Below, piece by piece: positions 1 through 5,401 of a DNA stretch of 7,248 bases (position 1 is its first letter; the number at the start of each line of letters is the position of its first letter). The DNA is from an uncultured Eubacteriales bacterium (lineage in GTDB: Bacteria > Bacillota > Clostridia > Oscillospirales > CAG-272), in assembly GCA_900556615.1 (NCBI GenBank), contig USPP01000074.1:1-7248 (forward strand), given 5' to 3'. Below the pieces are notes generated by a model. The model made no database searches and had not been told where the DNA came from. It was given only the letters and a program-made list of their open reading frames with translations. The position numbers and the translations under genes were made by a program.

Positions 1-648
1 GCGGTAGATGGAAATGTTATGCGTGTGATCGCCCGTTTGATTGCCTGCGAAAAGGATGTGATGCTTCCCGCAACTCGAAAAGCAATTACGGAGGATTTAA
101 AGAAGATATATCCTAAAGGCGTGCAGGCAGCGCTTCTTACCGAAGGCTTAATGGAGCTTGGAGAGACAATTTGTATTCCTAACGGGCTGCCTCGGTGTGC
201 AGATTGTCCGCTTCATAAGCATTGCCGTGCGTACATTGACGGTACAGTGGCTCAGTATCCGATTCGGTCTCCGAAAAAATCTCGCAGAATAGAAGAGAAA
301 ACGGTTTTTATTTTTTGCTGTGAAGGTAAATATGCCATCCGAAAGCGCCCGGAAAAAGGACTTCTCGCGGGAATGTGGGAGTTTTGCTGTATAGATGGAA
401 AACTTGATCTTATGGAAAGAGAAAGATTTCTACGGAAAGAGGGAGTTGGTCTGGTTTCATTGTATTCTTGTGGAGAAGCACGACATATTTTTACTCATGT
501 AGAGTGGCATATGTCAGGTTATTGTGTAGAATGTCTTAACCAAACAGAGCGCTATACTTGGGTGGCTCCGGAGGAGATAATTTCGTCTTATGCTATTCCA
601 ACGGCTTTTCGAAGCTTTCTTCAATGGATATGTGAAAGGGAAATATAA
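1..648 (+). CDS. mutY: Adenine DNA glycosylase MutY, 3' part (5' end outside window)
   Basis: The frame is open from base 1, so this is a gene cut by the window edge and not a gene starting at the ATG at 19. MutY removes adenine mispaired with 8-oxoguanine in base excision repair. The first visible residues, AVDGNVMRV, match the conserved stretch carrying the catalytic aspartate (Asp138 in the E. coli enzyme), here the codon at 7-9; the helix-hairpin-helix lies outside the window. Four cysteines at 172-225 form the [4Fe-4S] cluster loop, spaced C-x7-C-x2-C-x5-C. The first gap is one residue longer than the x6 of E. coli MutY. From about base 295 to the end is the MutT/Nudix-like C-terminal domain that recognises oxoG (VFIFCCEGKYAIRKRPEKG and GMWEF are typical). 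About 215 residues are visible of a family of roughly 350. The identification is secure. Confidence 0.95.
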   Translation, partial: AVDGNVMRVIARLIACEKDVMLPATRKAITEDLKKIYPKGVQAALLTEGLMELGETICIPNGLPRCADCPLHKHCRAYIDGTVAQYPIRSPKKSRRIEEKTVFIFCCEGKYAIRKRPEKGLLAGMWEFCCIDGKLDLMERERFLRKEGVGLVSLYSCGEARHIFTHVEWHMSGYCVECLNQTERYTWVAPEEIISSYAIPTAFRSFLQWICEREI

Positions 649-738
649 ACTCGTATTTCTGTCGGTATTATTATATATGAAACTGAACACCGCATATCGG
701 TTGTATGCATATTAAAGGTGTGATATGAAATTTGCATT

Positions 739-804
739 AAAATTTTTCTCAAAGTGATATAGCTTTGAATTACACGGTTATCTTTACTTTGAGAAAAAAA
801 TTTT
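739..804. repeat. Long-loop inverted repeat downstream of mutY, possible terminator
   Basis: TTTTTCTCAAAGT (743-755) is perfectly complementary to ACTTTGAGAAAAA (786-798). The stem can extend through AAAA 739-742 and TTTT 801-804 with a two-base bulge. The loop is 30 nt. It lies about 90 bp after the mutY stop and just before the tRNA-Ser promoter. It may end mutY transcription, but the arms are AT-rich, the loop is long and the following U-tract (801-804) is short, so a terminator role is uncertain. The rest of 649-823 holds nothing I recognise. Confidence 0.5.
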
Positions 805-823
805 GCCGGATTTGAAAAAAATG

Positions 824-852
824 TTGACAAACGGCTTGAAAAATGATATAAT
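824..852 (+). promoter_or_regulatory. Consensus housekeeping promoter for tRNA-Ser
   Basis: A perfect -35 TTGACA (824-829) and a perfect -10 TATAAT (847-852) are separated by exactly 17 bp. The expected start near 859-861 lies about 20 nt before the mature tRNA 5' end. This is what is expected of a strong stable-RNA promoter using the primary sigma factor. Confidence 0.93.
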
Positions 853-878
853 AGGAGTGTTGTAGATTTTAGCTATGT

Positions 879-969
879 GGAGAAGTCGCGTAGCTGGTCG
901 AGCGCGCACGATTGGAAATCGTGTAACCCAGAAATGGGTTCGAGAGTTCGAATCTCTCCTTCTCCGCCA
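879..969 (+). tRNA. tRNA-Ser (anticodon GGA)
   Basis: This is a class II tRNA of 91 nt with encoded CCA (967-969). The acceptor stem GGAGAAG (879-885) pairs with CTTCTCC (959-965), and the discriminator is G966. The anticodon stem CACGA/TCGTG (907-911/919-923) encloses the loop TTGGAAA with anticodon GGA at 914-916, reading UCC/UCU. The long variable arm AACCCA-gaaa-TGGGTT (925-940) is diagnostic of tRNA-Ser. The T arm is GAGAG-TTCGAAT-CTCTC (942-958). Confidence 0.97.
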
Positions 970-976
970 AATTTGT

Positions 977-1025
977 GCGGCAATTACGATACCTTTATGG
1001 TTTCGGTTGCCGTGCTTATTTTTTT
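977..1025 (+). terminator. Rho-independent terminator of tRNA-Ser
   Basis: CGGCAA (978-983) pairs with TTGCCG (1007-1012). A second inner helix CGA-t-ACC/GGT-t-TCG has a T-T mismatch. A run of seven T follows at 1019-1025. It begins about 8 nt after the tRNA CCA end. Confidence 0.8.
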
Positions 1026-1054
1026 AAAACGTTTTTTCATAGCAAAAACGTTTT
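1026..1054. repeat. Paired AAAACGTTTT palindromes forming an 11-bp hairpin
   Basis: AAAACGTTTTT (1026-1036) and AAAAACGTTTT (1044-1054) form a perfect 11-bp inverted repeat with a 7-nt loop (TCATAGC). Each arm contains the self-palindrome AAAACGTTTT, so the site is also two copies of one operator-like word with 19-bp centre-to-centre spacing. It sits 50 bp upstream of the lipoprotein start. It could be an operator pair, a second terminator helix after the tRNA, or a 5'-UTR structure. I see no convincing promoter nearby. Confidence 0.55.
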
Positions 1055-1103
1055 ATTCTTCACCATGGAACAATCAAAGACAAGCTTTAACAGGAGAATC
1101 ATT

Positions 1104-2633
1104 ATGATAGAAACTCTAAAAGTACATTTGCTCTTATTGTGTATGCTTTTATGTATTTCCACATTAGTTGCGTGCAATTCCGACTCCCCTGCGGAAACGA
1201 CAAATGATTATAGCACGGAAGACGCTGCTCCTATCGCCCCCATTGAGCATCAATATTCTAAGTGGACAACGGTGAAAGCCGCAACCTGCACAGAGCAAGG
1301 CGTGGAGGAGTGCGTTTGTTCGATTTGCGGTGAAAAAAACACCCGCACAACCCAAATGCTTCAACACAATTATGGTGATTGGTCTGCCCTAAAAAATGCA
1401 ACGTGTACCGAAACGGGAACGCAAGTGCGTGCGTGTTCGCTTTGTGGAGATGAGGAAACAGAGGTTACCGCAATGCTTCCGCACACTTATGGCAATTGGG
1501 AAACCTTGAAAAATGCAACGTGTTCTGAAAAAGGTGTAAAAGAGCGCACCTGCTCATGTGGAAAGAAGGAAAACTTGGAGGACGACCTCCTGCCACATAG
1601 CTTTTATTATGAAATAACGGTTAAAGCTCCTACGGAAACAGAAAAGGGCGAAAGAGAACACATTTGCGAAGATTGTGGATATATCGAAGCAACCGAGCTT
1701 GATGTACTGACTTACAAGACCGCCGAGGGCTTGGAATACAAGCTCTCCGGAGACGTCTATTATATTATGAGTATCGGCTCATGCACAGATACGGCAATCA
1801 TTATTCCCTCCACGTATAACGGAAAAACCGTCGTTGGAATCAACAGAAAAGCTTTCGCGGGAGCCTCCCTTGTTTCGGTCATAATTCCGGATAGTATCAC
1901 GAGCATTGATGAAGAAGCCTTTAGAGGCTGCAGAGAACTGACTTCAATTATGATTCCGGATAGCGTAACAAGCATTGGTACGAGTGCTTTTGCCGGCTGT
2001 GTCGGTCTTGCGTCTGTGAATATTCCAACCGGTGTAACAACCATAAATATGAGCGTTTTCTCAGGCTGTTGGAGTTTAAAACAAATCACCTTCCCTGACA
2101 GCCTCACAAAAATCGGTCATTGGGCTTTTACAGGTTGTCGTAGCTTGTCCTCTATATTTATCCCAAAGAATGTATCAACAATCGACACCTGGGCTTTTTC
2201 GGAGTGCAGCAATTTAGAGCAGATCACCGTTGCAGAGGAAAACACCATATTCCACAGCGCCGGAAACTGTTTGATTGAAACTGCAGATAAAGCCTTGGCT
2301 CAAGGATGTAAAAACAGCGTCATCCCGAGCGATGAAAGTGTAGTATTTATACTCAGCTCGTCCTTCCAAGGATGTACTGGACTGAAATCTATTGTTATCC
2401 CTGATGGAGTAACCTTTATAGGGGACAGGGCATTCGAAGGATGCACAGCACTGACAACCGTTATGTTGCCCGAAACGTTAAAAACAATTTCGGAAAAGTC
2501 TTTCGCGAACTGCTATTGCTTATCTGATGTTTATTACGCCGGAACAGAGTCTGACTGGAATAACATCGTGATATACAGCGATTGGAGCCAAAGCTCCGGA
2601 AATTATTTTCTCCATTTTAACCACGCTCAATGA
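1104..2633 (+). CDS. Surface lipoprotein with Cys-rich repeats and BspA-type leucine-rich repeats
   Basis: A 509-residue protein. The start at 1104 is chosen because AGGAG (1092-1096) lies 7 nt upstream and the protein then begins with a lipoprotein signal: Lys6, a hydrophobic core at 8-22, and lipobox LVAC with the lipidated cysteine at 24. An upstream in-frame start at 975 would run through the tRNA terminator. Residues about 49-202 hold four repeats of about 39 residues of the type HxYxxW...ATCTExG...CxxCG. Repeat 3 has CSCG in place of CxxCG, and repeat 4 lacks the first cysteine. Residues about 230-475 are BspA/LRR_5-type leucine-rich repeats of about 23 residues (IPDSVTSIGTSAFAGC pattern). 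The tail contains VYYAGTESDWNNI, typical of BspA-like C-termini. It is exported and membrane-anchored, with a probable adhesion or ligand-binding role; the ligand is unknown. The gene stands alone, followed by a strong terminator. Confidence 0.92.
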   Translation: MIETLKVHLLLLCMLLCISTLVACNSDSPAETTNDYSTEDAAPIAPIEHQYSKWTTVKAATCTEQGVEECVCSICGEKNTRTTQMLQHNYGDWSALKNATCTETGTQVRACSLCGDEETEVTAMLPHTYGNWETLKNATCSEKGVKERTCSCGKKENLEDDLLPHSFYYEITVKAPTETEKGEREHICEDCGYIEATELDVLTYKTAEGLEYKLSGDVYYIMSIGSCTDTAIIIPSTYNGKTVVGINRKAFAGASLVSVIIPDSITSIDEEAFRGCRELTSIMIPDSVTSIGTSAFAGCVGLASVNIPTGVTTINMSVFSGCWSLKQITFPDSLTKIGHWAFTGCRSLSSIFIPKNVSTIDTWAFSECSNLEQITVAEENTIFHSAGNCLIETADKALAQGCKNSVIPSDESVVFILSSSFQGCTGLKSIVIPDGVTFIGDRAFEGCTALTTVMLPETLKTISEKSFANCYCLSDVYYAGTESDWNNIVIYSDWSQSSGNYFLHFNHAQ

Positions 2634-2705
2634 GTCGACATCTTTGGGGGTTCAAGTTGGGGTGAAGACGAAATCTTGTATCCAAAATATCAACTAAATA
2701 CAAGA

Positions 2706-2748
2706 GCAACTCTATTTGAACTTAGTGGTTCAAAGGAGTTGCTTTTTT
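2706..2748 (+). terminator. Compound rho-independent terminator after the lipoprotein gene
   Basis: GCAACTC (2706-2712) pairs with GAGTTGC (2736-2742), and an inner helix TTTGAAC (2715-2721) pairs with GTTCAAA (2728-2734) around a 6-nt loop. Six T follow at 2743-2748. It lies about 73 bp after the lipoprotein stop. Confidence 0.88.
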
Positions 2749-2890
2749 CGTTGTCATGATTTGGATTGCATTTATCCCAAAACATCAAATCGTCAACAGG
2801 AACAACATCTTTTTCATCATATCCAAGATTATAGAGAATAATTATCCTATGATGCGAAACATTGCTTCACATACTGAAGGTATACTTACA
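2749..2890 (-). pseudogene. Possible decayed coding remnant of unknown family
   Basis: The gap 2634-3013 contains no intact gene. On the minus strand one frame reads VSIPSVCEAMFRIIG (about 2889-2845) and then stops. An adjacent frame continues through about 2850-2750 with protein-like text: IIILYNLGYDEKDVVPV, followed by DDLMFWDKCNPNHD. The two pieces overlap at the repeated Ile-rich residues, as a frameshifted ORF would. There is no start codon or ribosome binding site. I do not recognise the family and the call rests only on amino-acid texture, so it may be chance. Confidence 0.3.
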
Positions 2891-2910
2891 TGCAACAAAG
2901 CCAATTCATT

Positions 2911-2948
2911 AAAAAACACGCCCTTTTTTATTATACAAGGCGTGTTTT
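2911..2948 (-). terminator. Rho-independent terminator of the hydrolase gene
   Basis: Read on the minus strand, AAAACACGCC (2948-2939) pairs with GGCGTGTTTT (2922-2913) around a 16-nt loop. The helix runs into a T-tract formed by the six A at 2911-2916. It lies about 65 nt beyond the hydrolase stop. On the plus strand the helix is followed by GG and not by T, so it is best oriented for minus-strand transcription. Confidence 0.8.
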
Positions 2949-3013
2949 GGTGAGAGAGGACGACAAAACGGTGTATAAAATAAGGGTAAGAATGATCAAA
3001 AGTATTATTGTTG

Positions 3014-3613
3014 TCATAAAATACGTTTTAACCAGTTATCAAGAAAGTTCATCTGCTCTTTCGTATGAAACCAGTGCTCTCCATTTTTCATAACGGTAAG
3101 TGTTGCATTGATTTTGTTTGCAAATTCAGACATTGTTTCGTAAGATGTTAAATTGTCTTTTTCTCCGTATAGAATGTGGGTCGGAATTTTCCATGTAACA
3201 GGATGTTCCTTTACATAGCAAAGGTACTCCCAGGAAAGAGTCTCTCCGAAAGTTGTATGAATCTCCTTTTTGTTCCGAAGGTCATATTCGGCTATATTTG
3301 CCCATATCATCATATCCGAAATCAGCTTTTCCATGTTCACAACAGGCGAAATAAAATATGCTCTTTCAATCCGGCTGTTTGACAAAGCGTGCATGGCAAA
3401 ATAAGCCCCGATGCTGTTTGCGATTACCGTCACAGAATCATAGCCTCGGCAAAATGAATCAAAAAATAACGGAAATTCTTCTTTCGCCTCCCACGGTGTC
3501 TGTGCGGCATAGTTAAAACCAATCACATCGCAGTCATCAAATAGCACCGTGTAATGTTCTGCTTCCTCCGGTCTGCCACCTTTTCCATGAATGTATATAA
3601 TCAATTTTTTCAT
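3014..3613 (-). CDS. Small alpha/beta-hydrolase family protein
   Basis: A 199-residue protein from the ATG at 3613. A GTG five codons upstream (3628) is in frame, but MKKLIIYIHGKGG is the usual kind of start for this family, and GTGAG (3628-3624) can act as a weak ribosome binding site. The fold signs are: beta-strand plus HG oxyanion motif (IHGKGG, residues 8-13); nucleophile elbow IANSIGAYF with Ser67, where A-N-S-I-G replaces the common GxSxG; Asp153 in YGEKDNLTS; and His180 in GEHWFH. Together these give a probable Ser-Asp-His triad. No signal peptide is seen, so it is probably cytosolic; the substrate cannot be read from sequence and it may be an esterase or an uncharacterised serine hydrolase. 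The decayed four-helix-bundle ORF ends at the TGA overlapping the GTG at 3628, so the hydrolase appears to be second in that unit and probably uses its promoter at 3850-3822. Confidence 0.88.
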   Translation of the reverse strand: MKKLIIYIHGKGGRPEEAEHYTVLFDDCDVIGFNYAAQTPWEAKEEFPLFFDSFCRGYDSVTVIANSIGAYFAMHALSNSRIERAYFISPVVNMEKLISDMMIWANIAEYDLRNKKEIHTTFGETLSWEYLCYVKEHPVTWKIPTHILYGEKDNLTSYETMSEFANKINATLTVMKNGEHWFHTKEQMNFLDNWLKRIL

Positions 3614-3624
3614 AAAAATGATAC

Positions 3625-3810
3625 TCACAAATATGGATTTTTACTATGAACATACTTGGTATTACGAATATTTGCGCCGATGGATGTACGATTTCTTTCA
3701 TGCTGATTGAACAGGGAATAATGCCCCTTAATTCTATTTGTCGGCTTTAGTATCGTAATAGTAAATTTGGCGGACATATATGCAAGTTTATTTTCTGGCA
3801 AGGTTATCAT
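3625..3810 (-). pseudogene. Decayed and truncated four-helix-bundle (S23/IVS-type) gene
   Basis: A 61-codon open frame that aligns with the intact four-helix-bundle protein encoded at 5350-4997. ENKLA aligns with ENKLA, then scattered identities follow (Ser, Phe, Ile, Lys). After a two-residue deletion, NQHERNRTSIGANI aligns with NQIGRSGTSIGANI. Similarity ends near codon 57, about half-way through the domain, and a TGA at 3627-3625 follows, so the C-terminal helices are missing. The ribosome binding site is also eroded: the -10 to ATG distance is 11 bp here versus 22 bp in the intact copy, and the AGGAGG is gone. The promoter is preserved. This is a paralogous relic, probably non-functional as a protein. 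Confidence 0.72.
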
Positions 3811-3821
3811 TTCTTTAATAA

Positions 3822-3850
3822 ATTATATCAAAAAATTACGGTGTTTTCAA
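3822..3850 (-). promoter_or_regulatory. Promoter of the decayed four-helix-bundle/hydrolase unit
   Basis: On the minus strand, TTGAAA (3850-3845) and TATAAT (3827-3822) are separated by 17 bp. The same boxes with the same spacing precede the intact four-helix-bundle gene at 5401-5373, and both have TGA directly before TATAAT. With the first ORF decayed, the remaining likely client is the hydrolase. Confidence 0.8.
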
Positions 3851-3851
3851 A

Positions 3852-3980
3852 GAAATCGTGCTGGCGTACGATGAAATCCAAGCAAGCTTGGATGAAATCT
3901 TTTCGCTTCGCTCAAAGATGAAATTAAATCCACCCATCCGGCAACACGCCGGATTTCATCGTCGAAGACGATTTATTCAC
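3852..3980. repeat. Hairpin-repeat array A (GATGAAATC spacer word)
   Basis: Short hairpins alternate with a fixed word. The hairpins are CGTGC/GTACG with a G-T pair (3857-3870), CCAAG-caag-CTTGG (3878-3891), CCGGC-aacac-GCCGG (3938-3952) and ATCGTC-gaa-GACGAT (3958-3972). The word GATGAAATC occurs at 3870, 3891 and (as GATGAAAT) 3917. Beyond about 3925 it appears in the opposite orientation, as GATTTCATC at 3952 and the variant GATTTATTC at 3970. The array lies immediately upstream of the promoter of the decayed four-helix-bundle gene. The rest of the gene-free stretch, 3981-4151, holds a possible short TTG-initiated ORF at 3998-4138 and nothing else I recognise. Confidence 0.75.
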
Positions 3981-4151
3981 CCGACAGGGGGATTTAGTTG
4001 AAAAGAAAGAGCGACCAAACGGTCAACAAGCAGGGGGAAAAACGACTAAAAGTACACTTTTTATATCGAGAAGCTGCCGTCTTCCTTAAACAGAGAAAAA
4101 TATTGAAACACCTGCAATCTGCTACGCCCGTATTATGAATATATATTTTGT

Positions 4152-4334
4152 TTATTCGTCGTTTTCAATCACAATATACGCCTGCCCCATGCTGTAAGAA
4201 TCACCACATGCGCAGGCAGATATGCTTTTCACGCGCCAGCCTTCTTCCAAATACTGATTAACGACACGCAAGCCGTCATCTTCTTTTGCTCCTACCATTT
4301 TCGCCTGACTCCTAACCCATAATACCTTTTCCAT
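4152..4334 (-). CDS. Small conserved-looking protein of unknown function (60 aa)
   Basis: The ATG at 4334 is preceded by GGAG at 6-nt spacing (AAGGAGTAGAGT then ATG), an excellent ribosome binding site, so this is probably a real gene despite its size. The 60-residue product has no signal peptide or membrane segment. The region LRVVNQYLEEGWRVKSISAC, then SYSMGQAYIVIENDE, resembles small DUF4177-like proteins with a 'long-loop W-x-V' core and a C-terminal beta-strand. That family link is from memory and tentative. The CAC motif in SACACGD puts two cysteines close together. It is monocistronic, with an extended -10 about 90 bp upstream. Function unknown. Confidence 0.72.
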   Translation of the reverse strand: MEKVLWVRSQAKMVGAKEDDGLRVVNQYLEEGWRVKSISACACGDSYSMGQAYIVIENDE

Positions 4335-4422
4335 ACTCTACTCCTTACCGCATATTATTTTAATGATATGTGACAGCATATAGCCGGCTTATTGTTCGCC
4401 TCAACCATCACCTTCTGCGAGT

Positions 4423-4431
4423 ATTATAGCA
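4423..4431 (-). promoter_or_regulatory. Extended -10 promoter for the small orphan gene
   Basis: On the minus strand, TGCTATAAT (4431-4423) is a TG-extended perfect -10 box. No good -35 hexamer lies 16-18 bp upstream, which is acceptable for extended -10 promoters. The implied leader of about 80 nt before the ATG at 4334 contains ATATG/CATAT arms but no known riboswitch that I recognise. Confidence 0.6.
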
Positions 4432-4520
4432 TATAAAACGAATAATTGCTACATTTTTTGCAACAGAAACTCAACATATTCTTTCGTCGAGGGTGTTGTG
4501 CTTTTTACCTCAAATATAAA

Positions 4521-4563
4521 GAAAGAACGAACTAATGTCTGGTAGACAAAAGTTCGTTCTTTC
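4521..4563. terminator. Hairpin terminator downstream of the four-helix-bundle operon
   Basis: GAAAGAACGAACT (4521-4533) and AGTTCGTTCTTTC (4551-4563) form a perfect 13-bp helix. A nested TGTCT-ggt-AGACA (4536-4548) sits inside the loop. On the minus strand it is followed by a T-rich stretch, 60-100 nt after the stop codon at 4626. The loop text is closely similar to that of the tRNA-Ala terminator at 5573-5612. Confidence 0.7.
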
Positions 4564-4625
4564 GTGTGAAAGGGTGCCATAACGGAGCAGGATTAGCGGT
4601 AAAAGAGCCATAAAGTAACATATTA

Positions 4626-5000
4626 TTAGAAGTGTTGTTTGTATTCCGGCTCTGACATAAGCTCTTTAAGTACTTCGGTCTGATTATCAAAAAAAGATTT
4701 TCCTACAATACCACGAAAAGGTTCCCACATTGCGGGTAGGGCATTATCGTGTGAACAAATATATTTCCACTCATCCTCATCAAATTGATAAATAGCTTCA
4801 AGCTGATAGGTAAACAAGTCCTTGTCATCTTTCAAAACAACATATCTCATTGACTTATCTTTTGAATATATAACTTTTACAACCTCATCAGCGAATGCAT
4901 CAAGGTGTTTGTCATACATCATTTCTATAATCGCTTCCCATGATGGCATTGGAGGAACAGTAAAACATTTTTTATGAAATAATGACTTGAGAAAGCTCAT
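4626..5000 (-). CDS. Protein of unknown function translationally coupled to the four-helix-bundle gene
   Basis: A 124-residue soluble, acidic protein. The ATG at 5000 overlaps the TGA of the upstream four-helix-bundle gene (ATGA, 5000-4997) and has GGAG 8 nt upstream, so it is chosen over the longer open frame that starts inside the upstream gene. No signal peptide, membrane segment or catalytic motif is evident. The text is rich in aromatic and acidic residues, for example MPSWEAIIEMMYDKHLDAF, QFDEDEWKYICSHDNALPAM and the C-terminal EPEYKQHF, and it looks like a compact globular domain. I recognise no characterised family. The ATGA overlap implies coupled expression with the four-helix-bundle protein, so the two may act together; alternatively this is cargo carried by the module. 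Confidence 0.85.
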   Translation of the reverse strand: MSFLKSLFHKKCFTVPPMPSWEAIIEMMYDKHLDAFADEVVKVIYSKDKSMRYVVLKDDKDLFTYQLEAIYQFDEDEWKYICSHDNALPAMWEPFRGIVGKSFFDNQTEVLKELMSEPEYKQHF

Positions 5001-5350
5001 TTTATGTTCTCCTTTGCTGTTTTGCAAGAGGCAATCAGCATAACTCGAAGTGAGGTACATTTTGAAGAAAGTGTTTTGAAGGATTGCTCATCAATATATT
5101 TTGTTCTAAATAACAATTCCAGCCAATATCCCGTCTCGCTGGCTTCCTTTAGTGCAATTTCGAGTTTTGAGATAAAGTCTCTTTTGCCTTGCGCATATTG
5201 TGCTTCGTGAATATTTGCACCGATTGAGGTGCCACTGCGTCCGATTTGATTGGAAATAATAGATTCGTGATTAGACTTTAAGTATTTAACAATTTCAATA
5301 ATATCAACGGCAAAATCCATTGAAAGTTCAGCAAGCTTGTTTTCCTTCAT
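4997..5350 (-). CDS. Four-helix-bundle protein of the S23/23S rRNA intervening-sequence family
   Basis: A 117-residue protein. The ATG at 5350 is preceded by AGGAGG with about 7-nt spacing and a promoter 22 bp further up; a longer open frame to 5470 would read through the promoter and is rejected. The product matches the four-helix-bundle family first seen inside 23S rRNA intervening sequences (TIGR02436 type). Helix 1 contains ENKLAELSMDFAVDIIEIVK. The signature loop and helix 2 contain QIGRSGTSIGANIHEAQYAQ, then GKRDFISKLEIALKEASETGYWLELL, and a final helix follows. The biochemical role is not established; relatives such as the Avd accessory protein of diversity-generating retroelements bind nucleic acid, so RNA or DNA binding is plausible. 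The gene is not inside an rRNA gene here. It is the first gene of a two-gene unit, preceded by hairpin array B. Confidence 0.9.
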   Translation of the reverse strand: MKENKLAELSMDFAVDIIEIVKYLKSNHESIISNQIGRSGTSIGANIHEAQYAQGKRDFISKLEIALKEASETGYWLELLFRTKYIDEQSFKTLSSKCTSLRVMLIASCKTAKENIK

Positions 5351-5372
5351 AAATTTCCCTCCTTTTGTAGAC

Positions 5373-5401
5373 ATTATATCACAAAATATTATGCTTTTCA
5401 A
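5373..5401 (-). promoter_or_regulatory. Promoter of the four-helix-bundle operon
   Basis: On the minus strand, TTGAAA (5401-5396) and TATAAT (5378-5373) are separated by 17 bp, with TGA immediately before the -10. The boxes, spacing and TGA match the promoter at 3850-3822. Array B abuts its upstream edge. Confidence 0.88.

Noticed and set aside
621..830. 69-aa minus-strand ORF between mutY and tRNA-Ser
   Set aside because: There is no ribosome binding site, it overlaps the mutY end and the tRNA promoter, and its composition is AT-driven.
975..1103. N-terminal extension of the lipoprotein frame back to 975
   Set aside because: It runs through the tRNA-Ser terminator, has no ribosome binding site, and would bury the lipoprotein signal peptide.
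877..1107. 76-aa plus-strand ORF over the tRNA-Ser gene
   Set aside because: It overlaps the tRNA and its terminator entirely and has no protein-like features.
4445..4560. Minus-strand open text ending STKEYVEFLLQKM then stop, through the 4521-4563 hairpin
   Set aside because: It looks protein-like for about 20 residues, but it reads through a perfect terminator helix and has no start or ribosome binding site, so it is at best a remnant.
4997..5350. 23S rRNA intervening sequence inside an rRNA operon
   Set aside because: The protein family fits, but no rRNA sequence flanks it; the neighbours are tRNA-Ala and protein genes.
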